This document shows positions 15,907-22,965 of a stretch of 44,711 nucleotides of DNA, piece after piece. Below the pieces are notes generated by a model. That model searched no databases, was not told the origin of the DNA, and was given only the letters and a program-made list of their open reading frames with translations. Source of the stretch: a virus; the IMG/VR virus record IMGVR_UViG_3300008120_000085, positions 1-44,711 of that record; one strand, given 5' to 3'. The position numbers were made by a program, and so were the translations under genes. Within the stretch, counting starts at the first letter, position 1. Every line of letters starts with the position of its first letter.

Positions 15907-16631
15907 AACTTTGCCATTAAAGCTGTTAAGGAATTGGAACTCTTCTCTCGTTCTTCAGCGAACACTGGTGAAGTTTCCTTTCTTATGGTATTCAAGTTAT
16001 CTATACCAGCAACAAACATAGTATAACGCTGTGTGCCTACAAGCTTTTTCATTTTACGCTTTCCTTCAGCACAGATAGCTAAACGCCATTTATCTGCTAG
16101 TTTTAGATCAGTAGCTACATATATCAGGCCTTTAGGACTATCATATCCTCTGATGCCATATATTACATCAAGTACATACTGAATATGGAATGACAACTCA
16201 GGATAATACAACTCACCTTCTTCATCTTTGACAGCTGGATAAAACATACAGCTAAGTATGTCAGATTCCTGCTGTGGTGTTATAAAGGCCATGTCCTGTA
16301 TTTCTTTATTGTCAACGCTAAACAATGGTGCCTTGCCTGCTTCTATGATACTATCAATACATAACCACATAGGAACAACAGTTTCTATTGGTTCGAAGTA
16401 GATATCACATAGTGCTACTTTGAATACCGGGTCTGCATACCTTACCTTAATAGTCCAAGGTGCTATAAGGTATACCTTTTCTAAGAATAACATAGCTATA
16501 AGATTATCAAGCTCTTGAAATGTTCTTATGCAATCAAAACCAAAAGAACGCAGCAAAGAGTTCCTCTCAACTGCGTCCTGTGGTATGACGTTCTTCTCAG
16601 AAAGGAGGTTTAGTAGCTCCCGTAACGACAT
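15903..16631 (-). CDS. Unknown protein (242 aa)
   Basis: ATG at 16629-16631 lies 35 nt inside the upstream gene; the stop overlaps the glucosaminidase start (ATGA). The N-terminus is helical (LRELLNLLSEKNVIPQDAVERNSLL); the middle alternates strands (VYLIAPWTIKVRYADPVFKVALCDIYF); the C-terminus ends in SSNSLTALMAKL. Mostly neutral, no transmembrane segment, no recognised motif. Together with the gene upstream it follows the Gp157-family gene, an arrangement that suggests one functional cluster. Confidence 0.72.
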   Translation of the reverse strand: MSLRELLNLLSEKNVIPQDAVERNSLLRSFGFDCIRTFQELDNLIAMLFLEKVYLIAPWTIKVRYADPVFKVALCDIYFEPIETVVPMWLCIDSIIEAGKAPLFSVDNKEIQDMAFITPQQESDILSCMFYPAVKDEEGELYYPELSFHIQYVLDVIYGIRGYDSPKGLIYVATDLKLADKWRLAICAEGKRKMKKLVGTQRYTMFVAGIDNLNTIRKETSPVFAEEREKSSNSLTALMAKL

Positions 16632-17430
16632 TATGTGCCGACTTAATATGTTCTACGATGCTACTATAGGTTGACATAGCAAGATGTGCTTCCTTATGAT
16701 GTTTAACATCTTGATAAAGCCTATGCGGTATGTCTTTCAGCGCATCTTTGTATACTTCGAAGTACCAGTTAAGTGGATCAAAGTAACGCACTTGTTTGTG
16801 TTCACGAAGCTTAAAGAAGTTATCTATGTTTGGCACCAGATGTGCTTTCTTGGACTTCAATAGTTCAAGCTTTTTGCCTTCGAAGTTTAGCTGCATATCC
16901 ATAGTAAACAATAGTTTGTTGCGGATAGCACCGATATTTTCCTGTGCTTGCTCAGACATCTTGTACAATAGATTCACTGCTAGCTTTAGCACACCAAGTG
17001 TTACTGGCTTGGTTGCTACTTTCTCGTAGTAGTTTTCTAGTTGCATAGCCATACGAAAGCATTTGCCTGATGTGTTACCCATACGAGCGATAAGCTCAAA
17101 TGTAGGTAAGAAGTTCATCTCTTTCAGCTGTTGCTCCTGGCTAGAAACACTTAATACATTTTCTGCATCTTCTGTTTCCAATAGATGCTTTGCTGTATGT
17201 GATGTGTGTTCTGACTGTGAGTAGTATATAGGTTCTACACCAACGAGAGAGTTTTCCCAAGTAAGCATCTCTTCCGGTTGTAGACTAATATACTTTTGAA
17301 GTATTTTTGCAGCGTCATCAGTCTGAAACCCAATAAGGTTAGTGCTGATAGAGTAGTGATCACCACGTTCGGTATCACCCATGAACGATGCAAGGACTTC
17401 AGCTATTCTTTTCTGTTCCTGCTTTTTCAT
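16597..17430 (-). CDS. Unknown helical protein downstream of Gp157 (277 aa)
   Basis: ATG at 17428-17430, 2 nt after the Gp157-family stop. Strongly helical with Gln/Glu/Lys-rich segments (SSQEQQLKEMNFLPTFELIARMG, VLKLAVNLLYKMSEQ). The C-terminal part contains WYFEVYKDALKDIPHRLYQDVKHHKEAHL. No NTPase or nuclease motif seen. Likely an accessory DNA-metabolism protein by position. Confidence 0.72.
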   Translation of the reverse strand: MKKQEQKRIAEVLASFMGDTERGDHYSISTNLIGFQTDDAAKILQKYISLQPEEMLTWENSLVGVEPIYYSQSEHTSHTAKHLLETEDAENVLSVSSQEQQLKEMNFLPTFELIARMGNTSGKCFRMAMQLENYYEKVATKPVTLGVLKLAVNLLYKMSEQAQENIGAIRNKLLFTMDMQLNFEGKKLELLKSKKAHLVPNIDNFFKLREHKQVRYFDPLNWYFEVYKDALKDIPHRLYQDVKHHKEAHLAMSTYSSIVEHIKSAHNVVTGATKPPF

Positions 17431-17432
17431 TG

Positions 17433-17915
17433 TTATCTGATTAGTAATGAAAACTTCTCTACTATTGTAGCGCCAGGGACATCAATGCCTGATTCCAGAG
17501 CTTCTTTTATAGCAGTTTTGTTTGGTTCTATTTTTAAACGACAATATTGTGATGGAATATCAGCATCTTCTGCAATCTCTACAGATTTGTTTCTCCTTGT
17601 TGAGATGCTGACGAAGTTTGTTTTAACGCTTCCAAGCTGAACAATAGATGATAATAGGTTATCTTCAAGTCGCTCAACTGACTTGTCATATGTTCTAGCT
17701 GCATCAAGTAATCGTTTTGCTTCCCTTTTAAGGAGTTCAGACTTTGACTTAAGCTGTCTAATGACAGCAGCATATCCCTCACACTTTGATTCCCTATCAT
17801 GTTCAGTTATGATTAATTGTTCTTCAAGTTCTGGTGTCAACTCACCGCCATTTTCTTCGATCTGCTGATGCAATCGGAACATGTCATCATTGATGTTAAA
17901 AAGATTCTTTGCCAT
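17433..17915 (-). CDS. Siphovirus Gp157-family protein
   Basis: 160 aa. The layout fits Gp157: N-terminal helices with GGELTPELEEQL, a long coiled coil from about residue 40 to 92 (VIRQLKSKSELLKREAKRLL...VERLEDNLL), then a compact C-terminal part VSISTRRNKSVEI...IPSQY and IKEALESGIDVPGATIVEKFSL. Proteins of this family sit beside annealing and SSB genes in many phages; their role is unknown, though the original member was linked to altered phage resistance in Streptococcus thermophilus. It starts at the stop of the gene upstream (1-nt overlap). Confidence 0.85.
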   Translation of the reverse strand: MAKNLFNINDDMFRLHQQIEENGGELTPELEEQLIITEHDRESKCEGYAAVIRQLKSKSELLKREAKRLLDAARTYDKSVERLEDNLLSSIVQLGSVKTNFVSISTRRNKSVEIAEDADIPSQYCRLKIEPNKTAIKEALESGIDVPGATIVEKFSLLIR

Positions 17916-18256
17916 TATAGTACGTTGTTTTCTGTGGTTACTATGTTAATCAATGCTGGATTCAAATCAAATACAGCTCCATTTGAAGTCAAAACATACC
18001 AGTCATCGTTAAATCCGCTGACAATTTTACCTTGTCTACCATTGTAAGTAACTATATCACCATCACGATATTTGTATGGCATACCGTAAACAGTAGCATC
18101 TTGCTTTAGCCAGACGTTGTTATCGTTCTCACTTGAATGTAACCAGAGTTCACCATCGGTGCTCATTCTTAGGCTTTTAATATCAAAGGCCAAGAATACT
18201 TGATCACCTTCTTTGTAGTTTCTTTCAGATAGTTCCGATGCTTTAAACTTTTCCAT
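17915..18256 (-). CDS. Unknown beta-rich protein (113 aa)
   Basis: ATG at 18254-18256. Contains a KOW/Tudor-like stretch, KYRDGDIVTYNGRQGKIVSGF, followed by DWYVLTSNGAVFDLNP, typical of small beta-barrels. The N-terminus (FKASELSERNYKEGDQVFLAFD) is also consistent with a short beta-barrel. It follows a terminator, so it probably begins a new transcript with the Gp157 operon. Function unknown; a nucleic-acid or protein-binding adapter is possible. Confidence 0.7.
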   Translation of the reverse strand: MEKFKASELSERNYKEGDQVFLAFDIKSLRMSTDGELWLHSSENDNNVWLKQDATVYGMPYKYRDGDIVTYNGRQGKIVSGFNDDWYVLTSNGAVFDLNPALINIVTTENNVL

Positions 18257-18270
18257 AATCGATTGTTGTT

Positions 18271-18308
18271 AATAAAAATGCCTGCAGACTCGTTTGATCT
18301 ACAGGCAT
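18271..18308 (-). terminator. Rho-independent terminator
   Basis: Minus-strand stem of 11 positions with a single mismatch (ATGCCTGTAGA with TCTGCAGGCAT; 18278-18288 against 18298-18308), 9-nt loop, followed by TTTTATT. It lies between the exported-protein gene and the next gene on the same strand, splitting the block into separate transcripts. Confidence 0.7.
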
Positions 18309-18328
18309 ATAGTTGTGAAATAAAATGT

Positions 18329-18817
18329 TTAGTTTTTGCTGATGCAGTCGAATGTATTCATTAGCTTTGTAGCAACCTCATCACTAAGATCTTCTTGAAG
18401 ATAGCCACTACTTGTATACACACGCATGGTCTTTATTCTCTTAGTTCTAAACTGAGTTAGATTGTACTCATTGCCGAAGTTACCACCAAAGTAAATGACA
18501 AAGCTACCTTTACAGTTGAAATCATTTACGTTGGTCATGGTAATTCTTGTATCATCATCGAACAACACTTGAAGTTTTGCTCCTTTTTCGATACATTTAC
18601 TTGGCCCACCAACAACATCAATGCTCCAGATAAGAATACTTGGCTTTAGAAAGTCAATAACAAAACCCTTGTTGCCTGATTCTGAAACAGCAATTCTTTT
18701 CTTGATGGTTAAGGTTTTCTTGTCATCCATCTTATCGTAATGGATATCAAGCATGTCACAATCCTGTGCAAACAAAGACACAGACATGAGCATAAGCATA
18801 CTAATCAATGCTTTCAT
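18329..18817 (-). CDS. Exported (periplasmic) unknown protein (162 aa)
   Basis: The ATG at 18815-18817 gives a textbook Bacteroidetes signal peptide, MKALISMLMLMSVSLFA with cleavage before Gln18; a TTG ten codons upstream would add only a basic extension. The mature part is beta-rich with three or four Cys (DCDM, SKCIEKG, FNCKG, DCISKN) that could form disulfides, and an IYFGGNFGNEYNLTQF segment. No recognised domain. An early phage gene exporting a small protein fits superinfection exclusion or envelope modification, but this is inference. A terminator follows. Confidence 0.75.
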   Translation of the reverse strand: MKALISMLMLMSVSLFAQDCDMLDIHYDKMDDKKTLTIKKRIAVSESGNKGFVIDFLKPSILIWSIDVVGGPSKCIEKGAKLQVLFDDDTRITMTNVNDFNCKGSFVIYFGGNFGNEYNLTQFRTKRIKTMRVYTSSGYLQEDLSDEVATKLMNTFDCISKN

Positions 18818-19016
18818 TTTCTTGTTTGTTTTTAATATGTTCTTCAATAAGTTCCTCGATAGATGTATAAGCTAGTTGCCATTCGTGTGAAGGAGAACCG
18901 CCTTCGTCTATCTCATCGATTGCAAGATAAATGAAATCCATAATATCATTAAATAATTCTGGATATTGTTTAATCATATTATCTGCAAACATTGTTACTG
19001 TTCTTTTGTCCATCAT
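18801..19016 (-). CDS. Small acidic unknown protein (71 aa)
   Basis: The ATG at 19014-19016 overlaps the upstream stop as ATGA and is preferred to a TTG at 19037. Helical and strongly acidic (DFIYLAIDEIDEGG, YTSIEELIEEHI). No motif recognised. Its 3' end overlaps the exported-protein gene by 17 nt. Confidence 0.65.
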   Translation of the reverse strand: MMDKRTVTMFADNMIKQYPELFNDIMDFIYLAIDEIDEGGSPSHEWQLAYTSIEELIEEHIKNKQENESID

Positions 19017-19612
19017 TTGTAACCAATCATTGTGCAAAGAGGTCCCAAGATATCAGCTACAAGCATAACAGCTTTAGCCTTAGGTCTTGCGTTGTCATTT
19101 AATCCATCTAATCCTTTGTTTAACGAAGGATATGATGGCATGATACTGTTCCAGTTTCCTAATATGCAACTGCTACTAATAACATTGCATTCTTCTTGGA
19201 TGCTATTTGTTTTTAATGAACCGGTTCTGTCTACAACAGTATATGCTTTGGTCATAGCAGCACTAAGCTCTTTACCATTACGCTTATACTCATGTGCTAT
19301 AGTCATAACATAGCTCATATCTTTCTTAAATCTTGGCTCATATCTCTTACGCGCTAACTCTACAAACAATGTAGAGATATAATGTGATAAATAGCTGAAT
19401 CCAAACTGTCTGCCCTGGTACTCATAGTCCCATTTGTAATGGAAGAAGTTTCTATGCTTTGCTTGCAAGCCGGCAAACTTTCTGACAATAGCAGAGCATG
19501 CATCAACAATAGCTTTCTTCTCTTCTTTAGTAGCCAGCTCGCATTCAAAGGTTTCTTTAGCCTCGATAATCTGAGCTGAGAACTTATCGATTGTTTCTTG
19601 AATATCTCTCAT
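19013..19612 (-). CDS. Unknown helical protein (199 aa)
   Basis: ATG at 19610-19612, first gene after a terminator. The N-terminal 60 residues are helical with Lys/Glu/Ala (SAQIIEAKETFECELATKEEKKAIV), followed by a Tyr-rich middle (FHYKWDYEYQGRQFGFSYLSHYI) and a C-terminal RPKAKAVMLVADILGPLC stretch. The last hydrophobic part is too short and broken for a clear membrane span. No family recognised. Confidence 0.7.
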   Translation of the reverse strand: MRDIQETIDKFSAQIIEAKETFECELATKEEKKAIVDACSAIVRKFAGLQAKHRNFFHYKWDYEYQGRQFGFSYLSHYISTLFVELARKRYEPRFKKDMSYVMTIAHEYKRNGKELSAAMTKAYTVVDRTGSLKTNSIQEECNVISSSCILGNWNSIMPSYPSLNKGLDGLNDNARPKAKAVMLVADILGPLCTMIGYK

Positions 19613-19637
19613 GATAATATGATTTAAAGAATGAAAT

Positions 19638-19664
19638 AAAAAGGGCAGCCATTACAGCTGCCCC
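19638..19664 (-). terminator. Rho-independent terminator
   Basis: Minus strand: perfect stem GGGCAGC/GCTGCCC (19643-19649 with 19657-19663), 7-nt loop, followed by TTTTT. It lies 25 nt past the stop of the gene at 19689 and ends that transcript. Confidence 0.78.
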
Positions 19665-19688
19665 AACACTTATAAAACAAACACTAGT

Positions 19689-20174
19689 CTAATCTTCAAT
19701 ATCGTAATGATATACACGCTGGTATTCATCATCACGCATAACTTTTACGTTGGTATTGTTACCTTTCAACTGTGCAACAGCGCATTCGTATGGTACTATA
19801 TACCCATACTTGTTGAAGTACACAGGCTTATAAACTAAATCTTCACCAGATGTATATTTGTACCCGGTAAACTCTATTGTTTCTATGTAAGCTTGTACAA
19901 AAGATGATAAATCTCTTACAACTATTTCAGGCTTTATGTCGCTAAACACAGCAAGACATTCAACTAAGTCTTTACTCTTAGCTAATGATTCAAGGTTATG
20001 GTATGCAATAATAGTATCGTACTGTCCTAAATCTTCTTCAGGAACAGCAATAGATACCTGTACTTCCATAAGATTGTTATCACGCTGTCCGAATACAGTA
20101 CAAGCATTCATTAGTAATACGATAACCGCAATAATAATAGCGTTTACCATATAGTTGTCATAATTGTTTTTCAT
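19689..20174 (-). CDS. Membrane-anchored or exported unknown protein (161 aa)
   Basis: Residues 9-30 are hydrophobic (MVNAIIIAVIVLLMNACTVFG) and followed by Gln-Arg, fitting either a signal peptide cut at VFG-Q or, with the Cys in MNAC, a poorly matching lipobox. The rest is acidic and soluble, with paired strands (NLMEVQVSIAVPEED) and a Tyr-rich C-terminus. It starts 2 nt after the preceding gene and precedes a terminator. An envelope role is plausible; no family recognised. Confidence 0.7.
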   Translation of the reverse strand: MKNNYDNYMVNAIIIAVIVLLMNACTVFGQRDNNLMEVQVSIAVPEEDLGQYDTIIAYHNLESLAKSKDLVECLAVFSDIKPEIVVRDLSSFVQAYIETIEFTGYKYTSGEDLVYKPVYFNKYGYIVPYECAVAQLKGNNTNVKVMRDDEYQRVYHYDIED

Positions 20175-20176
20175 AA

Positions 20177-20518
20177 CTAGATAAATGTTTTAAATGAAAT
20201 AATCTTTTTAATCTCTTCAATACTACTCACTGCATCAGCATCACCACCATCGTCGTCTTTACTACTTCCAACGATAAGCGCATTGCCAATTAAATGTTGT
20301 TCTCCCCAACTATTACCTGGTACGCTAATGACAAATCCATTCCTATTTGTTTGGAATAATCCTTCATCATCAACGTACATGTAGTCGCCATTGTTAAAAG
20401 AATATCCTCCAGTGATAACATCGCAGCCTATAAGACTGCGAATCTCTCTAAAGTCATTGCCTTTAATCCTGGCCTCGTAGACATTCTTGTCATTGCTATC
20501 TATGAATATCGCTCTCAT
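20177..20518 (-). CDS. Unknown protein (113 aa)
   Basis: ATG at 20516-20518, overlapping the upstream membrane-protein stop by 4 nt. Beta-rich, with GCDVITGGYSFNNGDYMYVDD and a GSSKDDDGGDADAVSS acidic loop before a final helix. No signal or membrane segment, no recognised family. It sits between two membrane or exported proteins. Confidence 0.65.
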   Translation of the reverse strand: MRAIFIDSNDKNVYEARIKGNDFREIRSLIGCDVITGGYSFNNGDYMYVDDEGLFQTNRNGFVISVPGNSWGEQHLIGNALIVGSSKDDDGGDADAVSSIEEIKKIISFKTFI

Positions 20519-20706
20519 AACTCTGATTCATTATATAAGTTATTAGATGCAGCTATACACAAGAAACCACCAATGATATAAAGAACCATAATAGTAGCAC
20601 TAAATAGTACACTATATGAATGATCATCAGTAACTACAAATACAAAGCTACCTACAAACGCAAAGATACCCATCAAGAAAAAGATGGCGCTAAAAAATAG
20701 TTTCAT
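20515..20706 (-). CDS. Small two-helix membrane protein (63 aa)
   Basis: Two hydrophobic segments, residues about 3-25 (LFFSAIFFLMGIFAFVGSFV) and 32-54 (YSVLFSATIMVLYIIGGFLC), separated by a short DDHS turn, with a charged C-terminal tail NLYNESEL. ATG at 20704-20706 lies inside the end of the upstream gene (17-nt overlap). Small inner-membrane protein of unknown role; holin and superinfection-exclusion functions are both conceivable. Confidence 0.7.
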   Translation of the reverse strand: MKLFFSAIFFLMGIFAFVGSFVFVVTDDHSYSVLFSATIMVLYIIGGFLCIAASNNLYNESEL

Positions 20707-21241
20707 TGTTAATGTGTTTTAGAAATAAAATAATATTGTTTTCAAATGTTTCGCCAGTTACAGTAGTAGTTATATCATCCAGCTGAATCACATAACTACA
20801 ATGATGTAAGTTCAGCTCCTGTAAATACAAATCGTTGCTTCTCATGATTTCTATAGCTAACACTAATCTGTATGATGTATTAAACCAGATGGTTAACGCA
20901 ACAGATATACTCTCATGTGTTATCTTCCTCAACTTATCATGGAACTCTGTGCAGTAGTCATAACAATCACCAATATCAAAATGATAATCATTATATACAT
21001 AGTGTCTTGTGCTACCCTCGAAGAACTCTAATCCATACTCATCATCAGATGATATACCAGAGGTTTTAATAGCATGCATCACCAACTCATCTGCTATGAA
21101 ACTTAAATATGTTCCAATAGCATACTTCTGTTGTAATGAACTGCTATCAATCATAGATTGTAACAACAATAAAGATAGCTCCACATCTCCAGCCAAGAAT
21201 AATGTAGAGCATTTCTTTATCATATCATCTAGTTCTTGCAT
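20690..21241 (-). CDS. Unknown protein (183 aa)
   Basis: ATG at 21239-21241, 13 nt inside the small membrane-protein gene upstream. Mostly helical, acidic, with many Ser, Leu and His (ELNLHHCSYVIQLDD) and an N-terminal helix containing LELSLLLLQSM-like hydrophobic repeats that are not long enough to be membrane spans. No motif recognised. Confidence 0.68.
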   Translation of the reverse strand: MQELDDMIKKCSTLFLAGDVELSLLLLQSMIDSSSLQQKYAIGTYLSFIADELVMHAIKTSGISSDDEYGLEFFEGSTRHYVYNDYHFDIGDCYDYCTEFHDKLRKITHESISVALTIWFNTSYRLVLAIEIMRSNDLYLQELNLHHCSYVIQLDDITTTVTGETFENNIILFLKHINNETIF

Positions 21242-21375
21242 GCTGGTCCTATTATAGCAAAGAAACTAAGTACAGCAGTAACTAATGTAGGTAACTGTGT
21301 CCAAGTACAGTAAAGGAACACAGACAATACTAATGTCATCAGCATTCCCCAATAGTTAGATATAAACTCTTTCAT
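21229..21375 (-). CDS. Tiny two-helix membrane protein (48 aa)
   Basis: A minus-strand frame from ATG 21373-21375 to TAG 21229-21231. The product starts MKEFISNYWG, then two hydrophobic stretches at about 10-25 (GMLMTLVLSVFLYC) and 29-44 (PTLVTAVLSFFAIIG), and ends PACKN. Overlapping the next gene by 13 nt is consistent with operon structure. It is the promoter-proximal gene of the long minus block, directly beside the parS-like region. Function unknown. Confidence 0.6.
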   Translation of the reverse strand: MKEFISNYWGMLMTLVLSVFLYCTWTQLPTLVTAVLSFFAIIGPACKN

Positions 21376-21630
21376 AATGTATATTTAGTTTAGTTAATAA
21401 TCACCTATAAATAAAAACATTCAATCGCTAGCAGTATCAGTAGTATAACACTAATAGAGTTGTGCGATATGACATAGAGTAGAGTAATGCGCAGCAAGAG
21501 GTAGCCACTCACACCTTTTCCCTATCATGTTCCACGTGGAACAATAGCACTAACAGTCTGACAGTCAACGCTATAAGTATAATCATTATCTAATAGTTGT
21601 GCCTCTTACTAACAGTAGTATGAACATTCT
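21376..21630. other. Non-coding intergenic region, possible partition/origin region
   Basis: 255 nt with no convincing gene on either strand. It holds the 16-bp parS-like palindrome (21528-21543) and two copies of the 9-mer ACTAACAGT (21549-21557 and 21608-21616), and is bounded on the right by a terminator. It lies next to the point where minus- and plus-strand gene blocks diverge, the sort of place where phage origins and control regions occur. No iteron array or DnaA-box cluster was recognised. Confidence 0.5.
21528..21543. other. parS-like palindrome
   Basis: TGTTCCACGTGGAACA, a perfect 16-bp inverted repeat. It agrees with the bacterial parS consensus TGTTTCACGTGAAACA at 14 of 16 positions; the two differences are symmetric and at sites that vary in natural parS sequences. 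It is non-coding and the genome encodes a ParB-like protein at 9686-11725. Only one copy was noticed. Confidence 0.7.
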
Positions 21631-21659
21631 AAAAAAACCCCACGTCCGAAGACGCAGGG
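21631..21659 (-). terminator. Rho-independent terminator with UUCG tetraloop
   Basis: Minus strand: CCCTGCGTC-TTCG-GACGTGGGG followed by seven T, i.e. a 9-bp stem (two wobble pairs) closed by a very stable C(UUCG)G loop. It lies 7 nt past the stop of the 21667-21990 gene and isolates that gene from the rest of the minus block. Confidence 0.85.
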
Positions 21660-21666
21660 ATTTCTC

Positions 21667-21990
21667 TTAATTCTGTGGTACAGGTATTCTTGTCTCGACT
21701 ACGGCTTTAGCAGCTATAGTAAGATGTAACTCTGTACCAATCTCGAAGACGAACTCGCCATCCTCTAGGAATTGGTCAAGTATCGAATCCTTTCTCATTT
21801 GATCGATTAGTTGGAATGCTCCGATAGTTCCCTTGTCAGTAAGAATACAAGCGGACGCCTTAGCACCCCAAGTACCTTTACCGATAAGTTTAACTTCGTG
21901 GTCACCTTCTTTCATGAACAGCGGCTGATTTTTCTCGCCCTTTTCAATGATTGAATCAACTTTGCCTAATGAAACTTTTGATGTGCTCAT
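21667..21990 (-). CDS. Unknown protein, monocistronic at the divergent switch (107 aa)
   Basis: The ATG at 21988-21990 (MSTSKVSLGKVDSIIEKG) is chosen; a further 44 codons open upstream but run through the hairpin and read like non-coding sequence. The product has charged N-terminal residues, then KLIGKGTWGAKASACILTDKGTIG and a beta-rich end FEIGTELHLTIAAKAVVETRIPVPQN. No family recognised. It has its own terminator, lies at the divergent control region and is therefore a candidate early regulator or an abundant DNA-associated protein; this is positional inference. Confidence 0.68.
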   Translation of the reverse strand: MSTSKVSLGKVDSIIEKGEKNQPLFMKEGDHEVKLIGKGTWGAKASACILTDKGTIGAFQLIDQMRKDSILDQFLEDGEFVFEIGTELHLTIAAKAVVETRIPVPQN

Positions 21991-22026
21991 AATACATGAA
22001 ATTAAAAGAGTTAGATAATGATTTAA

Positions 22027-22072
22027 CGCGGGGGTACGATACATTAAGTGCCCTCCCGTCTTTTTTCTTTTT
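22027..22072 (+). promoter_or_regulatory. Strong hairpin plus T-rich tract between divergent genes
   Basis: CGCGGGGGTAC (22027-22037) pairs with GTGCCCTCCCG (22048-22058): 8 Watson-Crick pairs, 2 G-T wobbles and 1 mismatch, 10-nt loop, followed on the plus strand by TCTTTTTTCTTTTT. It looks like a plus-strand terminator placed upstream of the plus-strand module, or a structured leader of the minus-strand gene. Confidence 0.5.
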
Positions 22073-22086
22073 CCTCTACCAAAAAC

Positions 22087-22117
22087 TTGTATAGAACACA
22101 CTATCTGTGTATATTGT
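22087..22117 (+). promoter_or_regulatory. Candidate promoter for the 22152-25030 module
   Basis: TTG at 22087-22089 (within CTTG) and TATATTGT at 22110-22117 are separated by 20 nt, close to the Bacteroidetes -33 TTTG / -7 TAnnTTTG layout with an imperfect -7. An inverted repeat ACACA-CTATC-TGTGT (22096-22110) sits between the boxes and could be an operator. The start codon is 35 nt downstream. Confidence 0.4.
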
Positions 22118-22151
22118 GCCATTATTCGTTCACTATTAAATCTATATTATT

Positions 22152-22658
22152 ATGCAGACTAGGGTAAATTATTATGTAAAGACTGCTTCTGGTGGTCATG
22201 TAAAGTTGGGTACATTGGTTACGACTAAAGATTGTCGGGTACCGGGGGTAATTGAGGAGGTTGGAAGATTATTGGGAGTAGATGGTTGGAACTGTTATGA
22301 GGTTAATGGCAAGATGGTTGTTGATGGCCCTGGTATTCCTAGTGAGAATGTGTATGATTTTGTTGTTAGTCATACTGGTCAGGCTATGAGTTTGAAGTAT
22401 GATGATAAGATTGATATTAGTAAGTTTGTTGTTCCTAAGATAGGGGGGTATAAGTACGTTGCTCCTGTTGTTGGTGATGAGGTTGTTGAGGTTGAAGTGG
22501 CTGGTGCTGCTCCGAGTGAGAGTAATGGAGAGTTAAAAGAGCCTGATTATAGCAAGATGAAGAAGTCTGAATTGTTGGAGATACTTGGTGATGATGGTGA
22601 TGGCAGGTTGAGTAAGGCAGAGTTGGTAGAATTGATTGTTAACAAGTTAAAGAAGTAG
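22152..22658 (+). CDS. Unknown protein with C-terminal HeH/SAP-like domain (168 aa)
   Basis: First gene of the plus module, ATG at 22152. The N-terminal 110 residues are beta-rich and unfamiliar (RVNYYVKTASGGHVKLGTL, then WNCYEVNGKMVVDGPG). After an acidic Val/Ala/Ser linker the last 38 residues (DYSKMKKSELLEILG...GRLSKAELVELIVNKLKK) match the helix-extension-helix layout of SAP/HeH/Rho-N type domains, usually nucleic-acid binding or structural linkers. Codon choice is strongly G/T-rich (GTT, GGT, GAG, GAT), unlike the late genes. Possibly a DNA-binding or head-joining protein; uncertain. Confidence 0.7.
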   Translation: MQTRVNYYVKTASGGHVKLGTLVTTKDCRVPGVIEEVGRLLGVDGWNCYEVNGKMVVDGPGIPSENVYDFVVSHTGQAMSLKYDDKIDISKFVVPKIGGYKYVAPVVGDEVVEVEVAGAAPSESNGELKEPDYSKMKKSELLEILGDDGDGRLSKAELVELIVNKLKK

Positions 22659-22662
22659 GATT

Positions 22663-22965
22663 ATGATGTCTATATTGGAATATTTGGAATGGCGTGGTGT
22701 CAATGTTGATGACCATGAGGAGCGTATGTGGTGGATTGGCTGGGAGGATGCTCATTGTATGGGTAGGAGTTATGATGGCTGGAAGGATTTAAGTAGTAGT
22801 TCTGATGGTCGTTATGAGAAGTTTGCTGCATTGGTTGTAGATTACTTGCTTTATTGTAAGGTTGCTGCTGAGAATGTTAGCAATCATTATGTTTATAATG
22901 AGCCGGGGGTATCTTATGAGGAAGTGGTTGTTGGTTGCCAGAGGGGAGGGGCTTGTCATGAATAG
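22663..22965 (+). CDS. Small Trp-rich unknown protein (100 aa)
   Basis: ATG at 22663 (a second ATG follows immediately). The N-terminal half is unusually rich in Trp and acidic residues (LEWRGVNVDDHEERMWWIGWEDAHCMG), the middle has a helix FAALVVDYLLYCKVAAENV. The start lies 4 nt after the upstream stop and the end overlaps the next gene by 8 nt. No family recognised. Same G/T-rich codon use as its neighbours. Confidence 0.68.
   Translation: MMSILEYLEWRGVNVDDHEERMWWIGWEDAHCMGRSYDGWKDLSSSSDGRYEKFAALVVDYLLYCKVAAENVSNHYVYNEPGVSYEEVVVGCQRGGACHE

Noticed and set aside
21376-21630. tRNA gene or iteron origin in the intergenic region
   Set aside because: No cloverleaf fit was found, and the only repeats are two copies of a 9-mer, too few for an iteron array.
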